Shown here: positions 11,919 to 24,906 of the stretch, piece after piece
How positions within the stretch are numbered: position 1 is the first letter of the stretch
Layout of the letters: each line of letters starts with the position of its first letter
Origin: Leptasterias polaris
Lineage: Eukaryota > Echinodermata > Asteroidea > Forcipulatida > Asteriidae
DNA: 64,000 nt
Assembly: GCA_037783415.1 (NCBI GenBank)
Contig: JAZGTN010000094.1
Coordinates: 1,054,001 to 1,118,000 of the forward strand
Direction of reading: 5' to 3'
Notes under the pieces: generated by a model
Seen by the model: only the letters and a program-made list of their open reading frames with translations
Told to the model about the DNA's origin: nothing
Databases searched by the model: none
Made by a program: the position numbers and the translations under genes

Positions 11919-12264
11919 ACAATTGTAATGATATGATTTTCAAAAAAAAGTTTTTCAAGCAGCAAAATAGTTCAAATTCCAACGAAATGTCTTTGACTCC
12001 GAGGCAATGATTGCACAGTGTTTTTGCGAGCAAACGTTTGTGCAGCAAACATTATGTAAAATATTTCATGAAATATGAACCCACAATTTTTGTTTCCTGC
12101 ATATCATTTCATCCAGCCTCCGGAAAACATGGATTGTTTGTTTACAATAGCTATGGACAGGAAGAGATTGTTTTACAGATAGATTCACAAAGCAAACAAA
12201 TTCAATTGCTGTTGTGATTTTGTTAAGTCTTTGACCTGCTGGCCAATCCCTACTGATGCAAACT

Positions 12265-12490
12265 ACTTTTCCCACTAAAATCTTCATTGCACCTTCAGTA
12301 TGGAAGAACTTACCTCTTCATGTTCGCCAAGCTGGCTCTCTTCAGATTTTCAAGGGACTTTTAAAGACTAATATGTTTGAATCTATATTTTTGTAATTGC
12401 TTTTTAAATTACATTTCATTGTTTTATGTTTTGTGTTGCGCATAGAGGCTCCTGCATTATGCGCTATATAAATATCTCGTATCTTGGATG
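12265..12490 (+). mobile_element. CR1/L2-like LINE, C-terminal fragment and 3' tail
   Basis: The frame from 12265 to the TAA at 12394-12396 encodes a fragment containing IAPSVWKNLPLHVRQAGSLQ followed by IFKGLLKTNMF. This is the common C-terminal pattern of CR1/L2/Jockey-type reverse transcriptases (A-P-x-x-W-N-x-L-P-x-x-x-R-x-x-x-S-L-x-x-F-K-x-x-L-K-T-x-L/M-F). The sequence after the stop includes GCGCATAGAGG and GCGCTATATAAAT, a typical 3' end for these elements. It is truncated at the 5' side, and the frame appears shifted just upstream of 12265. Confidence 0.82.
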
Positions 12491-14080
12491 TACAGTATTG
12501 TAGTACCTGATTGGTATCGCCCAAAGGGATTAGATGAGCCCCCCCTCCCTCCTACCGTGATCATTGTGATTTTTGTATTTTCAATTTGTTTGTGTCTAAT
12601 GTATTTTTAGATTGGGTTAGATTTACCAAATGTCTTAGTCTCATGTCAGTACATTAAGATCCTCTGACAGATGCTCTCCTGTCTGTTTGAGACATAACAT
12701 TTTGGGTGACCATAGTAGCTCCACTAACCTATTCTCCAGTGACTTGAGCCCCCTCCTCTAAGGGGAAATCCTGGGTGTGCCACTACATAAGGTGTAATTT
12801 TGCAAGAGTTGTTCTCATGTTGCCTGTCCTCCTTGCTTGATACAAGATGACCCATCTATAATTTCATCATCTACTAGGAGGAGGGATACAGGCAGGAGCA
12901 GATGGCACTAATCAATCAATTAACATCAGCCTCAAATTGCTTTGCCTGGCCTTCTCAGTAGTAGACTAGCCATACTAGTCATCAGCTGTGTATTTGTGGA
13001 ATAGCATGCAGTTGTTGTTAACAGCTTTGCATCTGTTCGATGTGCGTTTTGAAATGCGTCCTTACAAGGAATAATGAGATTTGAAAGAAGAACTAAACTT
13101 CATTCCATATCTTCCATTACGACAACTTGTGGTACTGGAAGATAGTTTGATGTTTCACTTATTAATAACTTCACAAGTTTGATTAGATTTTTATATCTAC
13201 TTCATCATAATGTTGGCGTTTTTTTTAATACCTTTTCTTTTTAAAACTTGAACCATTGAGAAAAGACAGACATTGCCATTTTGCCAAAGTACTATCACTA
13301 GGGCCTTAACATTCTGGTATTCAGTATTATTTATATATAGGTCAAGGAGCAAACTGGTATCAAAATTATGTTCAAAATTGAACTTTTGCTTTTTGATATT
13401 AAACAGACGCTCAGTGGACAAGAAATGTCAATCTTTACTTCTTTTGAGAGAGATAGTTTCAGGAAAATAAACCAAGAAAAGTATGTATGCAAAACACAAC
13501 AATATCTCTAAAAATATTTGTAAGCGGGGTGTTCTCTCAGCTTTGTGCCTGGACTAATGATCTTGGTTATTATTTAATCATATTACTCCACTCTATTTAA
13601 TTTCTGGTGTGACATATTAAGTGAACACTAGATGCGTATCCCAGGGTATATAAGAATTATTTTAAAATGTGAGAAAGAAAGAAAAGACAAGCTACATATC
13701 AGGTTTGGACTTGACCACATCTTTTAAGCATTTCTCTCTGTTGGTACTAGAAAGAGAAATCCTTCAACAGAAAGGACTGCGCACACAAAAATAAGGATTA
13801 TCATATAATAATCATCAAGCATTCTCACTGTTGCAATGAAGTTTTACTTATTGGCCTATTGCAAATTTATCGTCAAATTCCACTTATACAAATCATTATT
13901 TTAAAAGCATTCAAAACAGTAACATTGAAACAAAAACGTCATCATTCTTTCAAGTAGTTTGACATTTTGAAGCATGAATGTGCTATGTAAGAAATAGTTG
14001 GTAATCTATTTGGAACATTAACAAGTCACTGTAATAAACAACTAGTTATCCACTGAAGTCTTACTTTTGTAGTATTAAAA
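12491..14080. other. Non-coding DNA, nothing recognised
   Basis: There is a short pyrimidine-rich run at about 12538-12555. Otherwise I see no exons, RNA genes or repeats in this stretch. Confidence 0.45.
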
Positions 14081-15013
14081 AATACACTGCACCGTGCAGA
14101 CAACTAGCTGAAATGTTGCATGCAGATGCAAAATACACTGCACCGTGCAGACAACTAGCTGAAATGTTGCATGCAGATGCAAAATACACTGCACCGTGCA
14201 GACAACTAGCTGAAATGTTGCAGATGCAAAATACACTGCACCGTGCAGACAACTAGCTGAAATGTTGCAGATGCAAAATACACTGCACCGTGCAGACAAC
14301 TAGCTGAAATGTTGCATGCAGATGCAAAATACACTGCACCGTGCAGACAACTAGCTGAAATGTTGCATGCAGATGCAAAATACACTGCACCGTGCAGACA
14401 ACTAGCTGAAATGTTGCAGATGCAAAATACACTGCACCGTGCAGACAACTAGCTGAAATGTTGCAGATGCAAAATACACTGCACCGTGCAGACAACTAGC
14501 TGAAATGTTGCATGCAGATGCAAAATACACTGCACCGTGCAGACAACTAGCTGAAATGTTGCATGCAGATGCAAAATACACTGCACCGTGCAGACAACTA
14601 GCTGAAATGTTGCAGATGCAAAATACACTGCACCGTGCAGACAACTAGCTGAAATGTTGCAGATGCAAAATACACTGCACCGTGCAGACAACTAGCTGAA
14701 ATGTTGCATGCAGATGCAAAATACACTGCACCGTGCAGACAACTAGCTGAAATGTTGCATGCAGATGCAAAATACACTGCACCGTGCAGACAACTAGCTG
14801 AAATGTTGCAGATGCAAAATACACTGCACCGTGCAGACAACTAGCTGAAATGTTGCAGATGCAAAATACACTGCACCGTGCAGACAACTAGCTGAAATGT
14901 TGCATGCAGATGCAAAATACACTGCACCGTGCAGACAACTAGCTGAAATGTTGCATGCAGATGCAAAATACACTGCACCGTGCAGACAACTAGCTGAAAT
15001 GTTGCAGATGCAA
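14081..15013. repeat. Satellite array with 196-bp higher-order repeat
   Basis: Nineteen tandem units share AAAATACACTGCACCGTGCA followed by GACAACTAGCTGAAATGTTG. They come in two lengths: 51 bp (ending CATGCAGATGC) and 47 bp (ending CAGATGC, lacking four bases). The order is strictly long-long-short-short, repeated four times, then long-long-short. This gives a 196-bp higher-order period with essentially no other sequence difference. Each unit contains the near-palindrome TGCACCGTGCA. Minus-strand frames across it are open because of composition, and they switch frame at the 4-bp indels. Confidence 0.97.
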
Positions 15014-16587
15014 AATAATAGAAAAATGGCTCCTGTTTCAAGTTCAAATGAGTGATGAGGTAGGGAAGCAAATTGGATAAGCACGCCTGTTTCCTTTGAA
15101 TGGAAATTACACAACAAAATATGCCGTCACATGTGCAAGTTAACCTTCACGTCTACAGTGATTTTTATTACAGATGATGGCCTTTATATCTGCTCTGATT
15201 GGTTTCATTTGCAAACTTGTTTTCTACTTGAGGAATATCAAACTTGGCCACTGTCCAAACTCATGTTTCCTCAACTATTGTTATACATATATGCATTTAT
15301 GGGAACAAGAACACCAGGAAGGGGTTCAATACGTCTAAGTTAAGATGAGGGATTATGAAATGCAAATATACCCCCATGTCACCCATTCATTTTGTGGGCG
15401 GTACCTTTAACTTGAACATGCCTAGTGAATTTACTAAGAATGCAGCAGTGCAGGCAAAGCAAACAGCCCCAGATATTATGACTAGATTTGCAGACAGATT
15501 ACATTTCAAAAAGGAATTACACTGCAAAAGGATTTAAAATTTAATACATTTATTAAAAAAACTGATTTATCAGCCTAAAAGGAGGGGTTGTTTACTTTTG
15601 TTGTCCACTTTATCCATAACAAATCAAGAACCAATTTCAGGATTTTCAGTCAGGAAACGGAACAAAAAATTCAAAAAATGTTCTCTAGCCACTGGGTTTT
15701 ATTTTGAACTTATGTAGCTACAACAGAATATAATATGATGACATAGGAACCACAGCTAGAGAGGATTATCAGAGCAAACTGCATGAGAGTGTGAATGACA
15801 GGTAGTGAGTTGGGAAGTAGAGAGCTTGCTAGCCACAGGCCAGCTTGAACCAATCACACTGAGTGGCCCCCATGCAGTGGATATAGATTTATCACCTCTG
15901 ATTATTGCATAGGACAGCTGTTCTGCCATACTCCACACACACACATATCCAGCAGTATGTCATGTCACTGTATTATGAACCCTTAACTCGTCTAGTATAA
16001 TGCATGGCACAGCCAGTCCTGGCTCACTCCGTACATGTGTTGCCACAGTGTGTCATGTGTCAGCAGTGCAGACTGCATTCCTCTGCATATGGAACATTAC
16101 TGAAACCCCTCCATGTGCGCTCTGATGTTGCATTTCTAAACCTGCTGGCTAGTGATTCTTCAGTGAAGTTCATATTCAGACAGTGCTGAAGAAGCAACAA
16201 CCATTGGACTGATGTTCAGACTCTGTGATGCAAATTTTTGCCACATTTTCTTCACCGGAATTAAGCTGTGTGGATTAGATGCTGTTACTTGTGGGTTGTC
16301 TTAAGCATTCTGAGATGATAAACATCTGCATTGCGGAGTCTGTCATGATCAATTGCACATGTATGGAACTGCCTTGTGGATACTTCAGCTAACTCTTCGC
16401 TAATATTGGAATATGTACCACTACCACTAATACACTGACTAATTTCCGAATGCAAGACAGTTTGTGTTGAATTGAAATCCAAACCACTTGATTAGAGTAA
16501 CATCTAAGTAGGTTTTGAGGACTTGTATGTTTTTGTTTCACACCCGTCTGGAATTTGTGGATATTGACATTACTGGAATCAGCACCC
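15014..16587. other. Upstream flank of the predicted gene
   Basis: This is the only candidate promoter and 5'-UTR region for the exon starting at 16588. I cannot place a transcription start: there is no clear TATA box with an initiator and no CpG island. AATCAG just before 16583 could act as a weak splice acceptor, so exon 1 may be either a true first exon or the second exon after an unseen 5'-UTR exon. Confidence 0.3.
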
Positions 16588-16867
16588 ATGCATGACAAAC
16601 TGATTCACTTGGAGGCAATGAAGAAGAACACCAGCCCAAGTGGTGTCAACAGTGTCAGCCCCAATGGGGTGAAAATTAAAACAGAGTGTGACAGGAGCCC
16701 CAAGTCAACACCACCGCTACATGGTGGTAACGTAGGTGCTGCTGTTGACACAGATATTGCCGAGCAGAAGCCAATATCACTGTCTAAATTGATGCATGCA
16801 CGGGCTCAACGCAGTGACTATTACCAAGGTACAGGTGTATTCAGCTTTGAACTTCATCACCGACCAA
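16588..16867 (+). CDS. First coding exon of an unrecognised regulatory-like protein
   Basis: The ATG at 16588 opens a frame beginning MHDKLIHLEAMKKN. Residues 14-45 are rich in Ser, Pro and Asn, with four Ser/Thr-Pro sites (S16-P, S24-P, S37-P, T41-P) and a perfect SUMO consensus, I30-K31-T32-E33. A basic, helix-compatible stretch follows (SLSKLMHARAQR, residues 64-75). Two donors would both leave phase 1. The first is CAAG|GTACAG (exon end 16828, 80 codons plus one base), which has the weaker +5 position. The second is CCAA|GTAAGG (exon end 16867, 93 codons plus one base), which matches the consensus better. The next in-frame stop lies just after the second donor. The style suggests a transcription factor or cofactor N-terminus, but I recognise no domain and assign no function. 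An upstream in-frame TTG at 16555 is not preferred. Confidence 0.62.
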
Positions 16868-18671
16868 GTAAGGTTTAGGAACCCCCATCCTTGTCTGTGT
16901 GTGTTGGTTAGGCAGAGCTTTGAAAAAAAGAAAAACATGAATTTATCTTTTTCTTAGATCTGCCTAAGCCTGTGAACTGTTTGTAGTTCGTCATTTTTGT
17001 TTGTATTGTTTGTTTATAATGTAGGAAAGGACTAACACCAGTTACCAGTGGCTGAGTATTTATGAAAAGAGGGTTTCATGTGTATTGTGAGCACCTTCCT
17101 ACCAACCTAAAGAGAAATATAAAAAAGATCAAAACCATTTAAATAAACCGATATAAATAGGAAATTTAAAACCAATGTTACAAAAGAAGCAGAAGAGTTT
17201 CAGCTAGCTGTCATGTCATATTTGTTTTATTCTTAAGGAAGACATTTGACATGTTGGCGGGCTTAAGTTACCAAATTTAGTGTCTATCAGTATCATTATA
17301 ACTGGGGGTTCCTTAAAATTTAGTCAACTTATTTGTCAAATGGGAAACTAATGTCAAATCTTCTTAAGTTTAGAGCATTTTATAATCAACAATTTATTTA
17401 TATCAAATACTTTGAGAAATTCAAATTCAAGTCCACGAAAATTACTCTACGTTCCAGCCCAAAATGTCCTTCTCTACTCATGCCTGGGTCTTTCAGCTTC
17501 AATTTAAACCTCTCCTCCACCCAGCCTCTCTTTTATTACGTCATGACCCTTTCATTCAAAGACAAGACCAATACAAAACTGACACATACCATTCAGAGAG
17601 CATTTCTTGTACTCCTTTGGGGGTGGGGGGTGGAGGGGGTTCTCTCAATTCAAAGCACATATAACTTTCTATAGCCACCACACCAACTGTCTCATTCCTC
17701 TAAAAGCCTTTCACTATTTCTATCTAAAACATATTTTTGTGTCAAATTTTTATTATACAAAAGTAAAAGCAGATGTTTTTTCACAGTCATTAAAACATCG
17801 CCATCTGTTTTCACAAATTGTTCTTACAAAATATAGGAATGAGTTAAGTTCATCTTAATTTGATACCACTGTATATCATTATCATGCTACTGCATAACTT
17901 ACACAATGTGGTCAATGAAAGATGTTTTGCGCTTATTATGAAAGCTTGGTTCGCTTAAAATGTGTAGATGCATTTCAGGCCATAGTATTACTATGTACAA
18001 CACGGCTTTGAAATGACCAGCCCTTACACCTGTCAGCTTGGAAAATATGATTAGTTTGTACACATCAGTCATAATGCGTGTAAAAATTTGCATATTGCAC
18101 TGGGCTGAACCTGCATTAATTGCAGCCCATCTGGTAAGGTAAAACATCCATCTGGACTGCTAAACCTTGTTATTGATTGTTAGATTTGAATGTCGGTCTC
18201 ATTGCTTGTTATTGTTCTGTTTTTGTAGTTTTTGGTCGGTGAGCAAACCATATGTTGTTCTGCTTACATGTTTTGTTCACATGCAAATAATGACATGCAT
18301 GCGTTGAGCTGTGTAGGCAAGCGGATTTCTTCATGATGCTTGACATTTTCTTTCTGAGGGTGTGTGTAGTTCAATTGTGTATGTAGTAGGCGTAGTATAG
18401 GCAGGTTGCAAGTGTCAGATGTTCATCAGTTCAGACAATGCTATAAAAAGATCTAGAGCTTTTTCCTACTGACTGTGCTTACAGAGGTATACATTTACAG
18501 TGAAATGTTTGTAATGCATGTTTAAGTATCAAGCCAATACACTGCATTTTTTTGTAAAGACAACAAGTTCAGTGATTATCTATGGTCATATTTGCCCTTT
18601 CAGTTTTCACTGATGTCATGTTTTCTTCTACCAGAGCATGGTGTAGGTGGATTGCTAAATTAAGTAATAAT

Positions 18672-18840
18672 TGTGGCGTTTTATATAGCGCTCATAATCG
18701 TCTTTTAGTGATGCTCATGGCACTTCAACATTCAGTATTTTACCTGCAAGGTATGTAGAGAGCTCTGTTTTTGAAGTATGGGACCTATTCCTTTACATAG
18801 CACCATGTAATCATGGTTTACAAGGTGCTGTAACTTAAGT
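18672..18840 (-). mobile_element. Truncated copy of the SINE found at 62116-62518
   Basis: It shares TATATAGCGC, then GACCTATTCCTTTACATAGC and CACCATGTAAT...GGTTTACAAGGTGCTGT, in the same order as the fuller copy. Only the 3' half is present, and the tRNA-like head is missing. As in the other copy, the transcribed orientation is the minus strand. Confidence 0.8.
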
Positions 18841-19512
18841 AACTTAAGTAACTCAAGCTCATTGCAAGGTATTTCTTAGGGCTTTTAAATAACATACAAT
18901 TTACAAACTTGGGAATCAGTCTTCTGGTTTAAAAAAAAAATGTTTAATCATTACAAGAACTTGGAAGTGAGATTTTCTAAGACCTCTATCCAACACATCA
19001 TGTAGCTGCCATTTTGGGGAATGTCAATGCACTGCATTTTGTAGTACAACTGCACCTAAAGATAACGCAGTATAGCATGGAATGTGAACAAATAATGTAG
19101 GAGTGGGTGGTAATGTCATTTGTAAGGGGGTTTATAATGCCCGTGTATTCCATCTGGATTATTCCAATGTGTTCTAACAAACACATCTCAGATCCAGATG
19201 ACTAGAAGTAGAGCATGAGGAAAGCCGGGTGCAGTTTATCAGGCACAAGCAGTCTTTGCAGACACCATCTTATTAGCCCCAACATGAAATTAATGAACAT
19301 GGCCTGTGAAGTTATTACTGTGTTTCTCATAACAGGTGCAGTGAGTTTGCAGGAAACATGACTAGGGTTGACGGGCCGTGATGTCCCAGTGATCCATGAA
19401 CATAAAGCCATAGCTAGCTTCATTATTTTCCAACCCTATTACTACACCCTTAAAGGGTCTCTAACACCATTTCTAATTGTTTACAATCATGGAGGTAGAA
19501 ATGTCTTAGCTC

Positions 19513-19822
19513 TATAGACCATGTGACCTGTGACATCACAAGTTTACAAAAGAGCCACAGAGCCTGGACTTCCTGCAGGCACATTTGTACACAGCTCAAT
19601 GGAAGAATACAACAAATCTTATGTTTTATGGAGATTGCACTGTCTGATTTTTCTCAACTTTTGATATGAAGAAAGGGGGGACATCTTAAAAGCTGCACAG
19701 CTGTTACTTTTGTAAATTTTGAATTTATGTGAAAATTATGACACAAAATGTAAATTTCCCATATAGCCTGTGTAGTATCTTGCCCGGTCACCACTCTGTA
19801 AACAAAGGTAACATGGTCTATA
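19513..19822. mobile_element. Short inverted-repeat element, TAGACC type
   Basis: The ends are TATAGACCATGTGACC and, reverse-complemented, TATAGACCATGTTACC. If the outer TA is the target duplication, the termini are TAGACCATGTKACC and the element resembles a TA-target MITE. Just inside the left end is TGACATCACAAG, echoed by ACGTCACAACC inside the related element at 27202. It encodes nothing. Confidence 0.66.
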
Positions 19823-20229
19823 AGTTGTGCATTCTCATTTTTAAGAATTTGTGTAAAATATACTGAAATGAAACAGTTACTGTACTGGTTTTGTTACATT
19901 TATTATTTTGGAAAATATGTAGAGACTTGACACACAAAAACTTGCTTTTTAAAGAATCTTATTTTCAACTATGGAGTTTAACTTAATTTTTGTTGATTTA
20001 AAAGACTAGTTCTGTACAAATTGCCTACAAATTTACATCAACATTGGTCAAACAAAACTACAATTTTCATACTTTTAAGAGAACTTTTCTGCAGTAAAAT
20101 CATCATTAGTGTCTCCATGTTCAATGTGTATCAGTTCTCCTAAACCATGTTTCTATTTTAATGGTAGTTCTGATTTCTTCTGATTTCTTTGCTTTGCCAA
20201 AATGTAGTTTGACTGATGTGGGACTTTAA

Positions 20230-20563
20230 AGGGAGTGGCATTTGGTAATCACTCTTAAAACAATGGCAATAAAAACCTATTGACTAGAAGCCTACAGCAG
20301 CTTTTGATAGTTTAAAGCATTTTGAGAACATTTCACTTAAACGTTTTGTGGTTATCTGTGAAAAATATATCAGTTTTTATGCCCCCAAATTTGAATCTGA
20401 GAAACATTTCTGTCAGAAACGTTTCTCAGATTGTGTATTCCTATTGGAGATTATTCTTCCTGCACACAACCACCTTTTTTCACAGGTTAGTTTTATTGTA
20501 TGTATCTGCATTATAGGATTAAAACAATGAAACGGTTCCAAAAACAAAAGCTATACTTTGCCT
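20230..20563. mobile_element. TTAA-flanked MITE, copy 1
   Basis: TTAA lies immediately outside both ends (20226-20229 and 20564-20567). The ends begin AGGGAGTGGCATTTGG and, on the other strand, AGGCAAAGTATAGC. The body shares GGTAATCACTCTTAAAA, GCCTACAGCAGCTTT, TTTTTATGCCCCCAAAT and TTTCTCAGATTGTGTATTCC with copy 2 at 24907. TTAA targets are used by piggyBac and Kolobok elements; which applies here is unknown. Confidence 0.8.
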
Positions 20564-22079
20564 TTAAACTCATTTTATGGTAGCAGCTCACTATTATGTT
20601 AAGTTGTGAAGTGGACAACAGCTAAAAACATTTTTATTGCTTGTAGTTGGCATGACAACTTCCCCCCATGGTGTGACAATCACTGTATAAACACATATGG
20701 CAGGACTGAACAAAAAGCTTAAGTGTCTTCCAGGTATTAAACTTTAATAAAAAAATCTACATCTGTTGGTACATCTGTTCAGCATTAAACATATAAATCA
20801 AAGAGCAAGGAATCATTTCAAAGCTGTAATTTCTTGTATTGAAAAATTTATTCTTGACATCACAAAGGTCATTGAACAGTGTTTTACATGTGATGTCCGT
20901 TCCCTTAGCAAGGACAGTGTTATAGGACCAGATGGTGGACATGTTAGCTTCACCTTGTAACCAAAGTGTTTAGTATGTCCACAGTGTTCAGTAATTGACT
21001 CTGGGATGCTGATTTTATGATTCACATGTCACAAACAGCCACAAACCATACCCAAGTTCCTGTTTTTATTAAAACATCTGGTGGGGTTGCTCTGCTGTAC
21101 TAGATTCAAAGTTGTTTCTTGCCAAATTAAGAGATGAATCATGGCGCTCTTTACATCTGTCTCTGCTACTGTTGTGATGGTCCAACCCTTCTGTAACCCC
21201 CATGTAGGCACCAGCAGTCACAGGCATTTCAAAGAGAAGTCAGAGTGACTGGTTGGTTTGGCGACATTTCGCAGCCTAATTGGTTAAGTGTGAGCTTTGA
21301 TGGCAGCTCCCAGTCTGTGTCCTGCACCTGGTTCCTTTACTGTCACTACTTATATCCTGAGCTGGCATTGTGCACATGTGTCATCATCTCTCTCTGCCTC
21401 TGTTGTTTCCGAACCTTTCTTTGCTTGAAATGGCTGTCCTAATTTGCTTGTTCCATGCCAGGGTATTAAGAGTTCTATAGGCGTGTCTGTAAGGTGCCAT
21501 GTTTAAATTTAGCAGCACCTGGCAGCTTGAAGAAATGTACACATGGGGCTGTTAATGACCATTGAGCCTGTCAAAATTGCAAAGTGGATATCTTGTTGGC
21601 TCTAAGTTTTTTCTTATTTCTTCATAGTATTCAAATTTGAGAAAACAATTATGGTGGATAGGTGGTTTAGGTGCTTGTGTGTTTTAATGTTGAACTAGAA
21701 ATAGACAGTGAATGGTATATTTACATTACCGTGCATATTATTTTCAGACAGTCAGTATTCCAACATTACTCTGAAATTGTTTAATAGTTGATGTCAAACC
21801 AATAATTAAAGTCCCCTTCAAAATCAAACAGATTCTTATTGGCAATCTGCCTAAAGAAGCATAAACTGATTTGTGTGATGTGATGATGTAATTGACATTT
21901 TTGTAGGTCATTGTTTTATGGCACAAGCTGAATCCCAGGTGTATGTTCTTGGAAGGAGGCAACATGGACCACCACATGTGGCTTGAATTTAGTAGTTCTA
22001 GTTCTCATAAGCCTTTCCTGATATGTAAGTTTGTGGTATTGCAATGAAACATGGTTTAAATTAGTAAGGGGAGATGGTT

Positions 22080-22082
<3 letters not shown>

Positions 22083-22113
<31 letters not shown>
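22083..22113. repeat. Run of 31 G
   Basis: An uninterrupted G31 tract. A run this long is unstable and error-prone in sequencing, so its true length is uncertain. Confidence 0.85.
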
Positions 22114-22114
<1 letters not shown>

Positions 22115-23224
22115 GTTGCAGAAATAAGTGGATGTTTGAATCTGCAGAGTGGATACTCATGTTGATTGAGAGAGGGTGCAACAAGCCCATACAGTCTGTA
22201 ATTGATTAAGGTTTCCTGCTCAATGGGTGGCCATATGATCTGCCCAGATTCACTCATTTCTGAGTGATGTGACTTGAGTTCACCAAGATTTCACACGGCT
22301 ACCAGGGTTTGACTTTTTCAGTGACTAGCCAGCAGACCAGTTAGCTTGTGGTTTCACTGGTCCATCAGCTTCCTAGTCCATTACTATTTCATATTTATAT
22401 GAAATATGGAAGACTGTTTTTCTGGTGTTTTTATTAGCATTCGGCCAGCAGGCCACTAGGGAGAATGCGGACCACTTGTCAATTTTCATCAGTGTTAAAA
22501 ACTTTATTTAACAACAGGCCTTAGTTTTGAAAAGTGAAATTTTTGAAACAAAAAGAAATAAACCAAAATGCAGACCACTTTTAGGAACACACTCTGAATG
22601 AAATGATTTGAGATGCAATTTGTATTATCCTACAAACCAACAAAGGTACACAATACAAATGCAACACAGTGAGCTTGAACTGAACATGATGCAATGTGGA
22701 CGCATGGAGAATCATTTTGATCAGAAGTAGTGTAATATAAATAGAAACCAGAGATGTGAGCATCTTGGTGCTATCTAACTGGATGGAGCCAGCATCTCTG
22801 GTCCCAATATCAACCAGATGGCATTCCTCAAGGTTGAAGAAATGCCTACTGATGTTCAACAGTCATGACAAAAATGTCAAGTGGAACAGCAGTCCCACCA
22901 GCTCATGCCATAGATATGATGCTATAGGGCCAGCCAGGTAGCCCTCCAGCGGGGCCATAATAGCAAACTCTTCCATTTATGCTTTTCCACTCAACTCATT
23001 CAGAATGACAGGGGAGTCATGTGCTAAAACAATCTGAGAAAAGTTTTCGCTTATAAATGTCATGGTGTCTTTAACTGAGCGGAAATAGTGGAATGTTTAT
23101 TGTATCCATTTGATTGTGGAAATGGAACGATCGCTTGGATCAATGATTATAATTCATGGTTTACTTAAATGTGAGAAAATAATCCTATTAAAAATACCAC
23201 CCAGCTATTTTTTACAAATTAATC

Positions 23225-23292
23225 TGTAAATTGCAAGCGCTTTGAGGCCTTGCATAAGGCGCTCTATAAATGCTTTATTGTTATTATTATTT
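23225..23292 (+). mobile_element. 3' tail of a CR1/L2-like LINE
   Basis: The sequence contains GCAAGCGCTTTGAGGCC, then CATAAGGCGCTCTATAAATG, and ends in a (TTATTA)-like run. This matches the tail type seen at 12425-12485. No coding portion remains. Confidence 0.7.
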
Positions 23293-24906
23293 AGAACATT
23301 AAACATCACGTAATTTACATTGCGTATCAAAAATTCCGTTGAGAAATAACCAAAGTATATAAAAAGCTAAGCTATGGCTGTAATGGAGTAGGGACACGGG
23401 AGCTGGGAGGATTTATTTACTTGGGAAGCATTATCATATAATTATAAAATGCCTGTAAATGTAGAAGTGGAAGTGGTTAAGATCTGTCCGTATATTTGAG
23501 TCCCTTGATAATGTTTAGGTTATTTTATCAAGGAATTCCTACCACACATGGTTTGTGATAGTTCTTGGAATCCAGAATCATATGATTCCTGACACAATGT
23601 TGGGTTCCCGCTTTTCACTGTAATGCGCTTCATCAGTAACCATCCAAACTTTACAAATTTACTGTTATCTAGTTCTGAATGTCACCATAGGAATGTCCTG
23701 AGCATCCCAGAATGATATGCCCACACCAATTACTCCAGTGCCTGTTTTGCTCATTACTTCACCTGTCTCTGTTATCCATCACTGTCTTAGAGAGGATGAT
23801 AATGATGAATGCTTCTTATTGAGAAGACTCAAGAATGCAGGGCCATGGTTATCTCATGATACTCTTGTTTCTTCTTCAAATGGTCTGCAAGGAGGGTCAC
23901 TAGGGAGTGTGCTGCTGAGATGTGTTTCAACTCAACCCCTTGCCCTATATTCAACCAAGGGCCATGGGATGTATAAGACTGATCATTATATTTACTTGAC
24001 AAGTTATGTGGTGAAGTTTAATTGTCTTATGAACAAAAACATAATACTTAAATTTATATTGCTAAAGGAGCTGCAATAAGCAACTAGAAAACTAGTTGTT
24101 TTATTGTCTGACAATTTATGTTTTATTTAATCTGGGCATATGGACCATTGTGAAGTTCATTCTTGTACTGTACCAGTGCTCTGGAATTTGTCATCTCTCC
24201 CAACCCTAATGGCATGACAGGCATGATAAAGTTGTTCTACTTGTTTCCAAGGGCCAAATATCATGCCTGCATGAAGAGTATTATTAGGCCCTATATCGTT
24301 TTACCCTTCTGCAAAGGTTTTATTATTCTATAAGTTCAGAAAGAAAACAAATTCCCAAACCATCTAGATGTGATTTAAGGAAGATTGTTTAAGTTTTCTT
24401 TGGTTCTTGATTCATGATGACAATGAAGGGATGCATGTAACGCAAACTGCTTTTTGACAAAGAAGGACTAGGCTACATTTGATGCATACTGATTATTGTA
24501 ATTTTCTTGCTTAAATTATATTGGAAAATAAAGCTCATTTCCCTCATTGAAAGACTTGGCTAAGTTAATTTTTTTTAAACACAACTTTTAACTTCATAAG
24601 TAAAAACCCCTTTGAAAACAAACATATTTGTGATGAATTAAAGAGCAACTTCTACTTCCCCCACACCTTGACATAGCTTAAAAGTTAAAAGAAAATGTCA
24701 ACCATTTTGAAGGACCTCACTTAAGTGCATCCTACATGAAAATGGTTTGAAACTTGTGAGAGGATGTGAAGTCATCAGGTACTGTATAGCTTTAAATCCT
24801 ATTCAAATGCCAGGCAACGCCCTGTGTGACTATATCCAGATGTGCCATTTTTAAACTAGTGGTATTATGGTCATTGAATCACAATCTTCTAACACAGTTG
24901 CCTTAA

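Larger units (their letters stand above)
9116..12240. other. Non-coding DNA, nothing recognised
   Basis: No exon or RNA gene is supported. A minus-strand frame of about 155 codons from its first ATG (within 9654-10166) has no recognisable domain and is discussed among the rejected items. Two small features, a 29-bp duplication and a SINE remnant, are listed separately. Confidence 0.45.

Noticed and set aside
14061..15117. Series of 60-107-codon minus-strand frames
   Set aside because: They are readings of the 196-bp satellite. The 4-bp length differences shift the frame, and no protein can be inferred.
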